DNA of 5,168 bases from Lachnospiraceae bacterium (GCA_021200345.1 JAJQGR010000063.1:1-5168), one strand, 5' to 3'; counted from the first letter of the stretch, positions 1-5,126 are shown. The notes: generated by a model not told the origin, from the sequence alone. Numbers and translations: made by a program.

Positions 1-2
1 AA

Positions 3-140
3 ATGGGTACAAGAGGACCAAAACCCGGTACCGGCGGCAGGCCGAAAAAGGCCATGCCTCACAAAAAGAATTCCACAACATACAACACGCCGGTGCTTTC
101 ATTCCAGAAAAGAATGATTTCATCTCTGTCATCCTCCTGA
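3..140 (+). pseudogene. Possible 5' remnant of a P27-like phage terminase small subunit gene
   Basis: An ATG at position 3 opens a 45-codon frame ending at TGA 138-140. Its first 17 residues, MGTRGPKPGTGGRPKKA, are rich in Gly, Pro, Arg and Lys. From memory they resemble the N termini of P27-family phage terminase small subunits, the DNA-recognition subunit of phage packaging, which go on to a short conserved Gly-Asn-Pro-Gly segment. Here that continuation is absent. From about base 58 the frame simply runs antisense through the end of the 159-aa gene, so only about 55 bases could be real coding sequence. Only two bases precede the ATG, so no ribosome binding site can be assessed. The likeliest reading is a fragment left at a recombination or element boundary. 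A chance low-complexity reading frame or an assembly join are the alternatives. The family name is recall, not a search result. Confidence 0.35.
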
Positions 141-538
141 CGCCCCTGCTGATACCAGTACAGACAGGCCGCATAGTCCGGATACTCTTCCAGCGGGACA
201 TCAATCTGACTCAGCCATTCACTGCAAGCCTCCGAGCAACTGGCATATAATCCCGTACCGGACTCTTCCGTCTGCCACGAAAACATTTCATCGATCGGCT
301 CAGGGTTTTCGCAGGAAAATACATGATAGCGGATTCCGTCTCCAAAGACAGAAGCCTCCGATTCCAGGCTGTAGGTTTCAGAATAATGCGCTTCCTTCGG
401 CAGTGAAAAGCCCCAGTTGATATTAAGAGTCGTGGAATAATCGGTCATCCTGTCCCAGATCGCATTCGCTCCGGCAAACACAAGGCAGAGACAGACTACT
501 ACACAGGCCATGACTATCCAGGTTATTCTCTTTTTCAT
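59..538 (-). CDS. Unrecognised 159-aa protein with N-terminal membrane anchor or signal peptide
   Basis: I do not recognise a named family. After a basic start (MKKR) there is one hydrophobic stretch, about residues 6-26, ending in an Ala-rich AGANA sequence. It could be a signal-peptidase cleavage site or an uncleaved anchor. The remaining ~130 residues are acidic and aromatic, consistent with an extracytoplasmic domain. They contain four Cys (76, 101, 105, 125) that could form disulfides, and a C terminus of alternating hydrophobic residues (EIILFWNE...VLYVVEFFL) that looks like terminal beta strands. The start is well supported: AGGAAGGG at 548-555 lies 9 bases upstream. The ATG overlaps the stop of a short upstream frame (ATGA), suggesting translational coupling. 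It is the last gene of the left-reading cluster. No terminator is visible between its stop and the window edge. Function unknown; a partner role with the 293-aa membrane protein upstream is inference from position. Confidence 0.75.
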   Translation of the reverse strand: MKKRITWIVMACVVVCLCLVFAGANAIWDRMTDYSTTLNINWGFSLPKEAHYSETYSLESEASVFGDGIRYHVFSCENPEPIDEMFSWQTEESGTGLYASCSEACSEWLSQIDVPLEEYPDYAACLYWYQQGRQEDDRDEIILFWNESTGVLYVVEFFL

Positions 539-576
539 TCTGTACCGCCCTTCCTGAGTTTCCTGATATCGCTCAT
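535..576 (-). CDS. Possible 13-codon leader ORF coupled to the 159-aa gene
   Basis: A short frame reads MSDIRKLRKGGTE and stops at TGA 537-535, overlapping the ATG of the 159-aa gene by four bases (ATGA). AAGGA (583-587) sits 6 bases before its ATG at 576; a second in-frame ATG at 582 would give 15 residues. Its last six residues, RKGGTE, are the same as the last six of the YozG-like regulator encoded at 1583-1804, because the two junctions share near-identical DNA. It may be a leader peptide that delivers ribosomes to the 159-aa start. It could also be the residual 3' end of a lost upstream gene, or only a by-product of a conserved Shine-Dalgarno sequence. There is no independent evidence that the peptide is made. 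Confidence 0.3.
   Translation of the reverse strand: MSDIRKLRKGGTE
548..555 (-). promoter_or_regulatory. Ribosome binding site of the 159-aa gene
   Basis: AGGAAGGG on the minus strand, 9 bases before ATG 538. It lies inside the short leader frame, so ribosomes finishing that frame would pass directly over the downstream start. The same octamer is found at the 3' end of the YozG-like gene (1596-1603). Confidence 0.65.
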
Positions 577-641
577 GTTCATTCCTTTTCTGAGATTTCG
601 TTCACATGATCATTTTGCTTTCTCAAATCCTGATGCCCCTA

Positions 642-1523
642 TTATTCTTCCCCTGTTGCCTCACGGTAAGCATCTGTACCGATATCCTCCCAGGCTGTTT
701 TCCCGCTGCTTACAACAGTTCCGTCTTCATGCACATACGCATAAATATCAAGAATAACCGCATTTTCAGGTGACCATGTTCCATCTTCCGCTTTTTGACT
801 TTGATAATATATATACAATCCACATTCATCATTTTGTGAGTTTCTGTCATAGACCAGATACTTTATGGTATCATCATTTTCTGATATGACACATCTCGTG
901 GATGACTCTGAAGCGCCATAACAGACTTCAAAATTATCAGTATCATGATCAGAAAGAAGATCATATATTGCGAAATATCCATCTTCAATCTGCCATTGCC
1001 CTGAAAAAAGCTCTTCTTCCGTGTCGTCTTCCTCATTTTCCGCACCGCCCGTGTTTTCTCCTGTTTCATAGCCATACCAGTTTTCACGATCTCTGCCATA
1101 ATGAGTATCAAGCGTCTCACTTTCAACCTGTCCGTCATAATATAACCGGAACAGCTCGTCAAACTGTTCCTGACCGGATAAAATAATTTCAACATAATCA
1201 TCCTGCCATGTAACTTTCCACGCATTCTCCGTGAACGGTCCGCCGTCATTGGCAATCTCAAACCTCGTCCTGGAAATCACGGTTTCGTTCTCTTTCAGCA
1301 CCAATCGGCCCGGAGCTCCTCCAAATGGAAAATATGGCTCGCCAACTGACTGTAGCTTTAACTCATAAGCGCCGTCCGGCGATTGCTGCATATCTATGGT
1401 TTCAACCTTGTATTTCGTCATATAGAGAAGGCTTCCGGACAGTACAGCAAGAGGAAGCACAAACAGAACGCTGATAAAAATAATGATTCCCCGGTTTTCG
1501 TGATTCCTGTTTTTGCCAGCCAT
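642..1523 (-). CDS. Unrecognised 293-aa single-pass membrane protein with two-part extracytoplasmic region
   Basis: The start is placed at ATG 1523 because GGAGG (1528-1532) lies 4 bases upstream. The in-frame ATG at 1568 (308 aa) has no Shine-Dalgarno match. After a short basic cytoplasmic N terminus there is one hydrophobic segment, about residues 12-34. A first domain (about 45-130) contains SPDG and a Trp-rich WKVTWQDDYVEI stretch, a pattern common in small secreted beta-rich proteins of Firmicutes. A strongly acidic linker (about 155-172) joins a second domain (173-293) rich in Tyr, Asp and Ser. It carries no catalytic motif I can name. The gene follows the YozG-like regulator by 59 bases on the same strand, with no terminator between, so it is probably in the same transcript. 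Its frame stays in phase up to an ATG that overlaps the regulator's stop, but a TAG intervenes (see findings). An envelope sensing, binding or immunity role is speculation; I claim no function. Confidence 0.75.
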   Translation of the reverse strand: MAGKNRNHENRGIIIFISVLFVLPLAVLSGSLLYMTKYKVETIDMQQSPDGAYELKLQSVGEPYFPFGGAPGRLVLKENETVISRTRFEIANDGGPFTENAWKVTWQDDYVEIILSGQEQFDELFRLYYDGQVESETLDTHYGRDRENWYGYETGENTGGAENEEDDTEEELFSGQWQIEDGYFAIYDLLSDHDTDNFEVCYGASESSTRCVISENDDTIKYLVYDRNSQNDECGLYIYYQSQKAEDGTWSPENAVILDIYAYVHEDGTVVSSGKTAWEDIGTDAYREATGEE

Positions 1524-1527
1524 TTTT

Positions 1528-1532
1528 CCTCC
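1528..1532 (-). promoter_or_regulatory. Ribosome binding site deciding the 293-aa gene start
   Basis: GGAGG on the minus strand, followed by four A residues and ATG 1523. It is a full anti-16S core with slightly short spacing. It favours the 293-residue product over the 308-residue frame that begins at ATG 1568. Confidence 0.7.
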
Positions 1533-1582
1533 AACATAGTTTGTCTCTCTCTGTTCAATAATCTGCATAAAAGCGTTCTATT

Positions 1583-1804
1583 TCATTCCGTACCGCCCTT
1601 CCTGTACTCCAACAGGTCGCCTGGCTGGCAGTCTAAGGCCTCACAAAGCCTGGCTAAAGTGGATATCTTCAATGCTTTAGCCTTCCCGTTTTTTAATATG
1701 GATACGTTGGAGATCGTGATCCCGACACGTTCTGACAATTCAGTCACACTCATTTTTCTTTTCGCAAGCATGACATCAATATTAAAAATAATTTCTCCTT
1801 CCAT
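1583..1804 (-). CDS. YozG-like Xre/Cro helix-turn-helix transcriptional regulator
   Basis: This 73-residue protein is almost entirely one Cro/C1-type DNA-binding domain. NIDVMLAKRKMSVTELSERVG gives helices 1 and 2. The recognition helix region is about residues 28-40 (GITISNVSILKNG). STLARLCEALDCQPGDLLEY is the typical C-terminal half, ending in the family's conserved CQPGDLLEY box. The size and the N-terminal NIDVMLAKRKMS are characteristic of the short YozG-type regulators, which usually sit beside a DUF2975 membrane protein, as here with the gene just upstream (41-base gap). GAGAGG, 6 bases before ATG 1804, supports the start. The last codons contain AGGAAGGG and the stop overlaps an ATG (ATGA), a coupling arrangement. 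Such regulators commonly act on their own operon; a candidate palindrome lies over the operon promoter, but the link is inference. The fold and subfamily call is secure; the targets are unknown. Confidence 0.93.
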   Translation of the reverse strand: MEGEIIFNIDVMLAKRKMSVTELSERVGITISNVSILKNGKAKALKISTLARLCEALDCQPGDLLEYRKGGTE

Positions 1805-1845
1805 TGCTGACCTCTCTTCTTTTCATCCCAGTTAAACAATACCCG

Positions 1846-2325
1846 TCAGATCATTAAGTCACTCTGTTCCTGCAAATCGGCTGCTTTATTGACCAGGTGA
1901 GACAAAGCAGCCGACGCTACAATCACCGCCACTCCGACAAATACCACAATCAACGACAGCAGTGTGACGGCCGGATGACTCATGTTCAATAATAACAGCA
2001 CCACATTCCCACCAAAAAAGAATACGGTATCCACCGCTGTTACATAGGAAATCCATTTAAAAAGCTTCGCATTCTCAGAAGAAAAAGATCTGTCCCTGCC
2101 AATATTGGCAGCAATCTTCCACGCCAGCACAAGCACTGTATAGCACGGAATCCCCGATATCCAGAGAAAAATCAGCCATGGCCAGTAGCAATAGGAAAAC
2201 TCCGGATATCGTACCAGCAGATCCTGTCCAAAAGAAGGCACGATAAAAAAGAAAAAAATCAGCCCGCAGACTCCGGTGCCGATAATAATACATTTTAACC
2301 ACTTTGAAAGCGTTTTCTGTTCCAT
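1846..2325 (-). CDS. DUF2975 family four-TM membrane protein (YoaS-like)
   Basis: From ATG 2325 the product is 159 aa with four hydrophobic segments, at about residues 11-31, 47-70, 92-114 and 118-142. The loop between TM2 and TM3 carries IGRDRSFSSENAKLFKWIS (about 75-93), which matches the conserved DRxFSxENAK-type signature of DUF2975 proteins. ATG 2325 is chosen because GGAGG (2335-2339) lies 9 bases upstream. The frame extends to ATGs at 2346 and 2373, but neither has a Shine-Dalgarno site, and the added residues are not membrane-like. It is the first gene after a near-consensus promoter and is followed 41 bases later by a YozG-type regulator. This is the usual pairing of the family (B. 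subtilis yoaS and yozG), which suggests the membrane protein influences or is controlled by the regulator. The biochemical role of DUF2975 is not established. It lies in the cytoplasmic membrane. Confidence 0.88.
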   Translation of the reverse strand: MEQKTLSKWLKCIIIGTGVCGLIFFFFIVPSFGQDLLVRYPEFSYCYWPWLIFLWISGIPCYTVLVLAWKIAANIGRDRSFSSENAKLFKWISYVTAVDTVFFFGGNVVLLLLNMSHPAVTLLSLIVVFVGVAVIVASAALSHLVNKAADLQEQSDLMI

Positions 2326-2334
2326 GTTCCTTGT

Positions 2335-2339
2335 CCTCC
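2335..2339 (-). promoter_or_regulatory. Ribosome binding site deciding the DUF2975 gene start
   Basis: GGAGG on the minus strand, 9 bases before ATG 2325. This is the only good site near the three in-frame ATGs (2373, 2346, 2325), so it sets the start of the membrane protein. Confidence 0.7.
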
Positions 2340-2388
2340 GATTCATGATTGATAGAAAATGCGTCAGTTCCATTCAGCTGACAGGGAA

Positions 2389-2417
2389 ATCATATCACTG
2401 TGTTATTTCAATGTCAA
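2389..2417 (-). promoter_or_regulatory. Near-consensus sigma-A promoter of the DUF2975 operon
   Basis: On the minus strand, a perfect -35 box TTGACA (2412-2417), a 17-base spacer and a -10 box TATGAT (2389-2394, one mismatch to TATAAT). The upstream flank is very A/T rich, which could act as an UP-like element. The predicted transcript would start near 2382 and reach the DUF2975 start after a leader of about 57 bases. It is the only strong promoter seen for the four-gene left-reading cluster. Confidence 0.85.
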
Positions 2418-2430
2418 TAATAATTTATTG
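2415..2430. promoter_or_regulatory. Candidate operator: AT-rich inverted repeat over the -35 box
   Basis: CAATAA (2415-2420) and TTATTG (2425-2430) form a 6-bp inverted repeat with a 4-base centre, and the left arm overlaps the -35 hexamer of the operon promoter. A palindrome here is where an Xre-type dimer such as the operon's own regulator could repress. It is only a candidate, because short A/T palindromes are common by chance in such sequence. Confidence 0.25.
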
Positions 2431-2498
2431 TTTCTCGATAAATATTTGTTGAAATTATCATTTGATAAACAGGGGTGTAAAAGAAAGGCTGAATTGAA

Positions 2499-2515
2499 AA
2501 ACTGACTTCCAGTTT
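2499..2515 (-). other. Small hairpin followed by a T-run
   Basis: AAACTG (2510-2515 read on minus) pairs with CAGTTT (2499-2504) around a 5-base loop, and more T residues follow on the minus strand. It resembles a weak secondary terminator downstream of nrdD, but the stem has only two G-C pairs. A back-up termination role is possible, not shown. Confidence 0.25.
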
Positions 2516-2554
2516 GCAAAAGTAAATGCCAGCCTGCACAAGCAAAACATACAC

Positions 2555-2571
2555 ACTGTTGAATTGTAATT
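2555..2571. repeat. 17-bp direct repeat, copy 1
   Basis: ACTGTTGAATTGTAATT occurs here and again, exactly, at 2644-2660, offset by 89 bases. The two copies bracket the nrdD terminator. Similarity ends at the copy edges. A looser relative, TGTTGAA followed by ATTATC, begins at 2447. Confidence 0.85.
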
Positions 2572-2583
2572 ATCCATTGTATC

Positions 2584-2620
2584 AAAAAAAGCGCCTTTCC
2601 GATAAGAAAAGCGCCTTTTT
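2584..2620 (-). terminator. Rho-independent terminator of nrdD
   Basis: On the minus strand the stem GCGCTTTTC (2606-2614) pairs with GAAAGGCGC (2591-2599) over a 6-base loop, with a single T-G wobble, followed at once by seven T residues (2584-2590). An A-run on the 5' side lets the stem extend by pairing with the T-run. It lies about 63 bases past the nrdD stop. Read on the plus strand the wobble becomes a C-A mismatch, so termination is best for nrdD transcripts, though weak two-way activity is possible. Confidence 0.92.
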
Positions 2621-2643
2621 ATCGCATTTTATTCAATATGCCA

Positions 2644-2660
2644 ACTGTTGAATTGTAATT
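2644..2660. repeat. 17-bp direct repeat, copy 2
   Basis: Exact second copy of ACTGTTGAATTGTAATT, lying 22 bases past the nrdD stop and upstream, in the transcript sense, of the terminator. See the first copy at 2555-2571. Confidence 0.85.
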
Positions 2661-2682
2661 TCTCAACTCTCAGGAGAACCCT

Positions 2683-4860
2683 CTACAGATGCAGCACTCT
2701 CTCCTTGATCTCCTGCGTGCGTCCCTGGTTCCAGAACTGAGTACCAATATAACCGCAGGTCCTGCGGGCCACGTTCATTTTGTTCTGGTCGCGGTTGTGG
2801 CAGTTGGGGCACTCCCAGAGAAGCTTGCCGTCCTCCTCCACAATCTGAATCTCGCCGGTGTAGCCGCAGACTTGGCAGTAGTCGCTCTTGGTGTTAAGCT
2901 CCGCGTACATGATATTATCGTAGATGTACTGCATCACAGAGAGCACCGCCGGGATGTTATTCTGCATATTGGGCACCTCTACATAACTGATGGCGCCGCC
3001 GGGAGACAGCTTCTGGAACTGGGCCTCGAATTTCAGCTTCTCAAAGGCATCGATCTCCTCTGTCACATGCACATGGTAGCTGTTGGTGATATAGTTTTTG
3101 TCCGTGACACCCGGGATCTTGCCGAAACGCTTCTGCAGACACTTGGAGAACTTATAGGTGGTGGACTCCAGGGGGGTGCCGTACAGGCTGAAATCAATAT
3201 TTTCCTTTGCCTTCCACTCCGCGCATTTATCATTCATGTGCTGCATGACCTCCAGGGCGAAGGGGGTAGCCGCCGGGTCGGTATGGGACTTGCCCGTCAT
3301 GTAACGGACACACTCGCACAGGCCGGCGTAACCTAAGGAAATGGTGGAATAGCCGCCATGCAGAAGCTTGTCGATGGTCTCCCCTTTTTCCAGACGGGCC
3401 AGGGCGCCGTGCTGCCACAGGATGGGCGCCACATCGGAACGGGTGCCCTCCAGACGCTCGTGACGACACATCAGGGCACGATAACACAGATCCAGACGCT
3501 CATCAAAGATTTCCCAGAATTTCTTCATATCTCCGTTGGAGGAGCAGGCCACATCCACCAGGTTGATGGTCACCACGCCCTGATTGAAACGGCCGTAATA
3601 CTTGGGCTTGCCCGTCTCCGGATCCACATAGGGCGTCAGGAAAGAACGGCAGCCCATACAGGTGTAGCAGTGGCCCTCGCCGTTTTTGTCCACCTTGTCC
3701 CGGAGCATGATTTTCTCTGAAATATAATCCGGCACCATACGCTTGGCGGTGCAGGCCGCAGCCAGCTGGGTCAGATACCAGTAGGGCGTGCCCTCGCGGA
3801 CGTTATTTTCCTCCAATACATAGATTAACTTGGGGAAAGCGGGGGTGATATAAACGCCTTTTTCATTTTTGATGCCCTGAATGCGCTGACGAAGCACCTC
3901 CTCAATGACCATAGCCAGATCATCTCTGGTCTGTCCCTCTTCCACTTCATTTAAATACATGAAAATCGTGATGAAAGGAGCCTGTCCGTTGGTGGTCATC
4001 AGGGTGATCACCTGATACTGGATCATCTGGACGCCCTGCTTGACCTCCTCTTTCACACGCATTTCTGCCACGTGGTTGATGGTATCCTGATCCGCCTCAA
4101 TGCCGTTAGCGGCAAATTCCTCCGCTACCTTCTGACGGTATTTGTCCCGGCTGACCTGCACAAAGGGCACCAGGTGCGCCAGAGAAATGCTCTGGCCGCC
4201 GTACTGGGAGCTGGCGATCTGGGCCACCGCCTGAGTAGCCACGTTGCAGGCTGTGGAAAAGCTGTGGGGCTTCTCAATCATGGCCTCACTGATGACGGTG
4301 CCATTCTGCAGCATGTCCTCCAGGTTGACCAGACAGCAGTTGTGCATGTGCTGGGCAAAATAATCCGCGTCATGGAAGTGGATGATGCCCAGCTCATGGG
4401 CCTCCACAATATCCGGCGGCAACAGAAACCGCCTGGTGATGTCCTTGCTGACCTCGCCCGCCATATAGTCCCGCTGCACACTGTTGACAGCAGGATTTTT
4501 ATTGGAATTCTCCTGCTTGACTTCCTCATTGTCAAACTCCAGCAGGCTCAAAATCTGCTGATCGGTGGAATTGGATTTTCTGATCAGAGCCCTTTTATAA
4601 CGATAAGTGATATAATTTCTCGCTACGGAAAAGGCCCTCTGATTCATAATCTGGTTCTCCACCAGATCCTGGATTTCCTCTACATTTAACGCCCTGGTCT
4701 GTCCTTCGCAGATGGTACGCATATTGGCGGAAATAACGGCGATCTGTTCTTTCGTCATCTTCTCCGCGTCAGGCACGCTCTCATTGGCCTTGACCACCGC
4801 TGCAGTGATCTTGTCTAAATCAAACTGCATCTCCGTGCCGCTTCTTTTAATGATCTTCAT
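2683..4860 (-). CDS. nrdD: Anaerobic (class III) ribonucleoside-triphosphate reductase, large subunit
   Basis: NrdD reduces ribonucleoside triphosphates to dNTPs under anaerobic conditions using a glycyl radical, with formate as the usual electron donor in this class. The 725-aa product is full length for the family. An N-terminal ATP-cone (about 1-95, opening MKIIKRSGTEMQFD) is the allosteric nucleotide-binding regulator. The active-site cysteines expected from T4 NrdD appear as the HNCCLVN motif (Cys175/176) and the MGCRS motif (Cys404), with the conserved Asn in GRFNQG (Asn426). Four zinc-binding cysteines form CQVC (662, 665) and CPNC (684, 687). The glycyl-radical box RRTCGYIG places the radical at Gly703, close to the C terminus. 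Start ATG 4860 is preceded by GGGGAG, 6 bases away. Upstream are paired NrdR boxes; downstream is a terminator. Its activase NrdG, which installs the radical, is not encoded next to it. No truncation or frameshift is visible. Confidence 0.98.
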   Translation of the reverse strand: MKIIKRSGTEMQFDLDKITAAVVKANESVPDAEKMTKEQIAVISANMRTICEGQTRALNVEEIQDLVENQIMNQRAFSVARNYITYRYKRALIRKSNSTDQQILSLLEFDNEEVKQENSNKNPAVNSVQRDYMAGEVSKDITRRFLLPPDIVEAHELGIIHFHDADYFAQHMHNCCLVNLEDMLQNGTVISEAMIEKPHSFSTACNVATQAVAQIASSQYGGQSISLAHLVPFVQVSRDKYRQKVAEEFAANGIEADQDTINHVAEMRVKEEVKQGVQMIQYQVITLMTTNGQAPFITIFMYLNEVEEGQTRDDLAMVIEEVLRQRIQGIKNEKGVYITPAFPKLIYVLEENNVREGTPYWYLTQLAAACTAKRMVPDYISEKIMLRDKVDKNGEGHCYTCMGCRSFLTPYVDPETGKPKYYGRFNQGVVTINLVDVACSSNGDMKKFWEIFDERLDLCYRALMCRHERLEGTRSDVAPILWQHGALARLEKGETIDKLLHGGYSTISLGYAGLCECVRYMTGKSHTDPAATPFALEVMQHMNDKCAEWKAKENIDFSLYGTPLESTTYKFSKCLQKRFGKIPGVTDKNYITNSYHVHVTEEIDAFEKLKFEAQFQKLSPGGAISYVEVPNMQNNIPAVLSVMQYIYDNIMYAELNTKSDYCQVCGYTGEIQIVEEDGKLLWECPNCHNRDQNKMNVARRTCGYIGTQFWNQGRTQEIKERVLHL

Positions 4861-4962
4861 TGCTCTCTCCCCATATCTCCTTCATCTGATGATATACGAT
4901 AATAGTATCCCTGTTCTTCCGTTCCGCCGACTGCGACGGCTCTCAAAAGCGAGTACTTTCAT

Positions 4963-4991
4963 AGTGTACTACATCTTGTGTCTGTTTGCAA
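4963..4991 (-). promoter_or_regulatory. Probable nrdD promoter
   Basis: On the minus strand, TTGCAA (4986-4991) and TACACT (4963-4968) are separated by exactly 17 bases, each matching 4 of 6 consensus bases. The predicted start is near 4956, giving a leader of about 95 bases before ATG 4860. A moderate promoter whose spacer and -10 region are overlapped by the proximal NrdR box fits a repressible nrd gene. Confidence 0.5.
4966..4981 (-). promoter_or_regulatory. NrdR box, promoter-proximal
   Basis: ACACAAGATGTAGTAC on the minus strand. The core CAAGATGTAG fits the NrdR consensus CWAtATaTWG at every strongly conserved position. It lies 32 bp, centre to centre, from a second such box, overlapping the spacer and -10 region of the putative nrdD promoter. 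NrdR is the ATP-cone repressor of bacterial ribonucleotide reductase genes. Confidence 0.8.
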
Positions 4992-4997
4992 TAGCAA

Positions 4998-5013
4998 AAT
5001 CAAGATATTGTTA
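4998..5013 (-). promoter_or_regulatory. NrdR box, promoter-distal
   Basis: TAACAATATCTTGATT on the minus strand. The core CAATATCTTG differs from CWAtATaTWG only at one weakly conserved position. The gap to the proximal 16-bp box is 16 bases, about three helical turns centre to centre, which is the known arrangement of paired NrdR boxes. Confidence 0.8.
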
Positions 5014-5046
5014 ATTTTTAAATGCTGTCAGTCTCAGCTTTTTTCA

Positions 5047-5076
5047 TTGACAAACGTCCTTATCTTTTGTTATTCT
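5047..5076 (+). promoter_or_regulatory. Weak candidate plus-strand promoter facing the right edge
   Basis: A perfect TTGACA (5047-5052) is followed after 18 bases by TATTCT (5071-5076, 4 of 6). It would drive transcription away from nrdD into whatever lies beyond the window. No gene start is visible downstream within the window. Confidence 0.3.
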
Positions 5077-5126
5077 GATATCAGCATTCATCCATCGCTG
5101 TCTGGAGCCAACACCGGCGGCAATCC

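Larger units (their letters stand above)
2326..2682. other. Non-coding stretch between nrdD and the DUF2975 operon
   Basis: There is no supportable gene here. It holds, in minus-strand order, a 17-bp direct repeat copy just after the nrdD stop, the nrdD terminator, a second copy of the repeat, a weak hairpin, and the DUF2975 operon promoter with its leader. A 60-codon minus-strand frame (2403-2585) starts with TTG in the terminator T-run and is not credible. Nothing else recognisable is seen in 2461-2554. Confidence 0.6.

Noticed and set aside
25..34. Perfect 10-bp palindrome CCGGTACCGG as possible operon terminator or attachment site
   Set aside because: It has no loop and no following T-run in the sense of the left-reading operon, and it falls within the Gly/Pro codons of the terminase-like stretch.
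863..1261. Minus-strand 132-codon frame
   Set aside because: It lies within the 293-aa gene in another frame; it is Met/Lys/Arg-rich and without domain character.
1383..1835. Plus-strand 150-codon frame
   Set aside because: It is antisense to the end of the 293-aa frame and to the whole YozG-like regulator, which is clearly real.
2403..2585. Minus-strand 60-codon frame in the intergenic region
   Set aside because: It would start with TTG inside the T-run of the nrdD terminator, without a ribosome binding site, and runs over the DUF2975 promoter region.
2689..3336. Plus-strand 215-codon open frame
   Set aside because: It is antisense to the conserved C-terminal half of nrdD; the repetitive Val/Ala/Leu composition is what the complement of biased nrdD codons gives, and there is no ribosome binding site or family match.
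4072..4689. Plus-strand 205-codon open frame
   Set aside because: It is antisense to nrdD, with the same shadow composition; nrdD in the other direction has every catalytic motif intact.
4857..4874. Six-codon frame (MGREQ, stop) whose TGA overlaps the nrdD ATG, preceded by AAGGAG
   Set aside because: The spacing from AAGGAG to its ATG is only 2 bases, and GGGGAG directly serves nrdD; it is most likely fortuitous, though a leader role cannot be excluded.
4926..4940. nrdD leader hairpin as a riboswitch or adenosylcobalamin-type element
   Set aside because: The leader is only about 95 bases with a single 4-bp stem and none of the conserved boxes of known riboswitch classes that I could recognise.
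4712..5014. Plus-strand 100-codon frame with hydrophobic stretches resembling a membrane protein
   Set aside because: It overlaps the start of nrdD antisense and runs through the NrdR boxes and promoter; no Shine-Dalgarno site; the hydrophobicity is a shadow effect.
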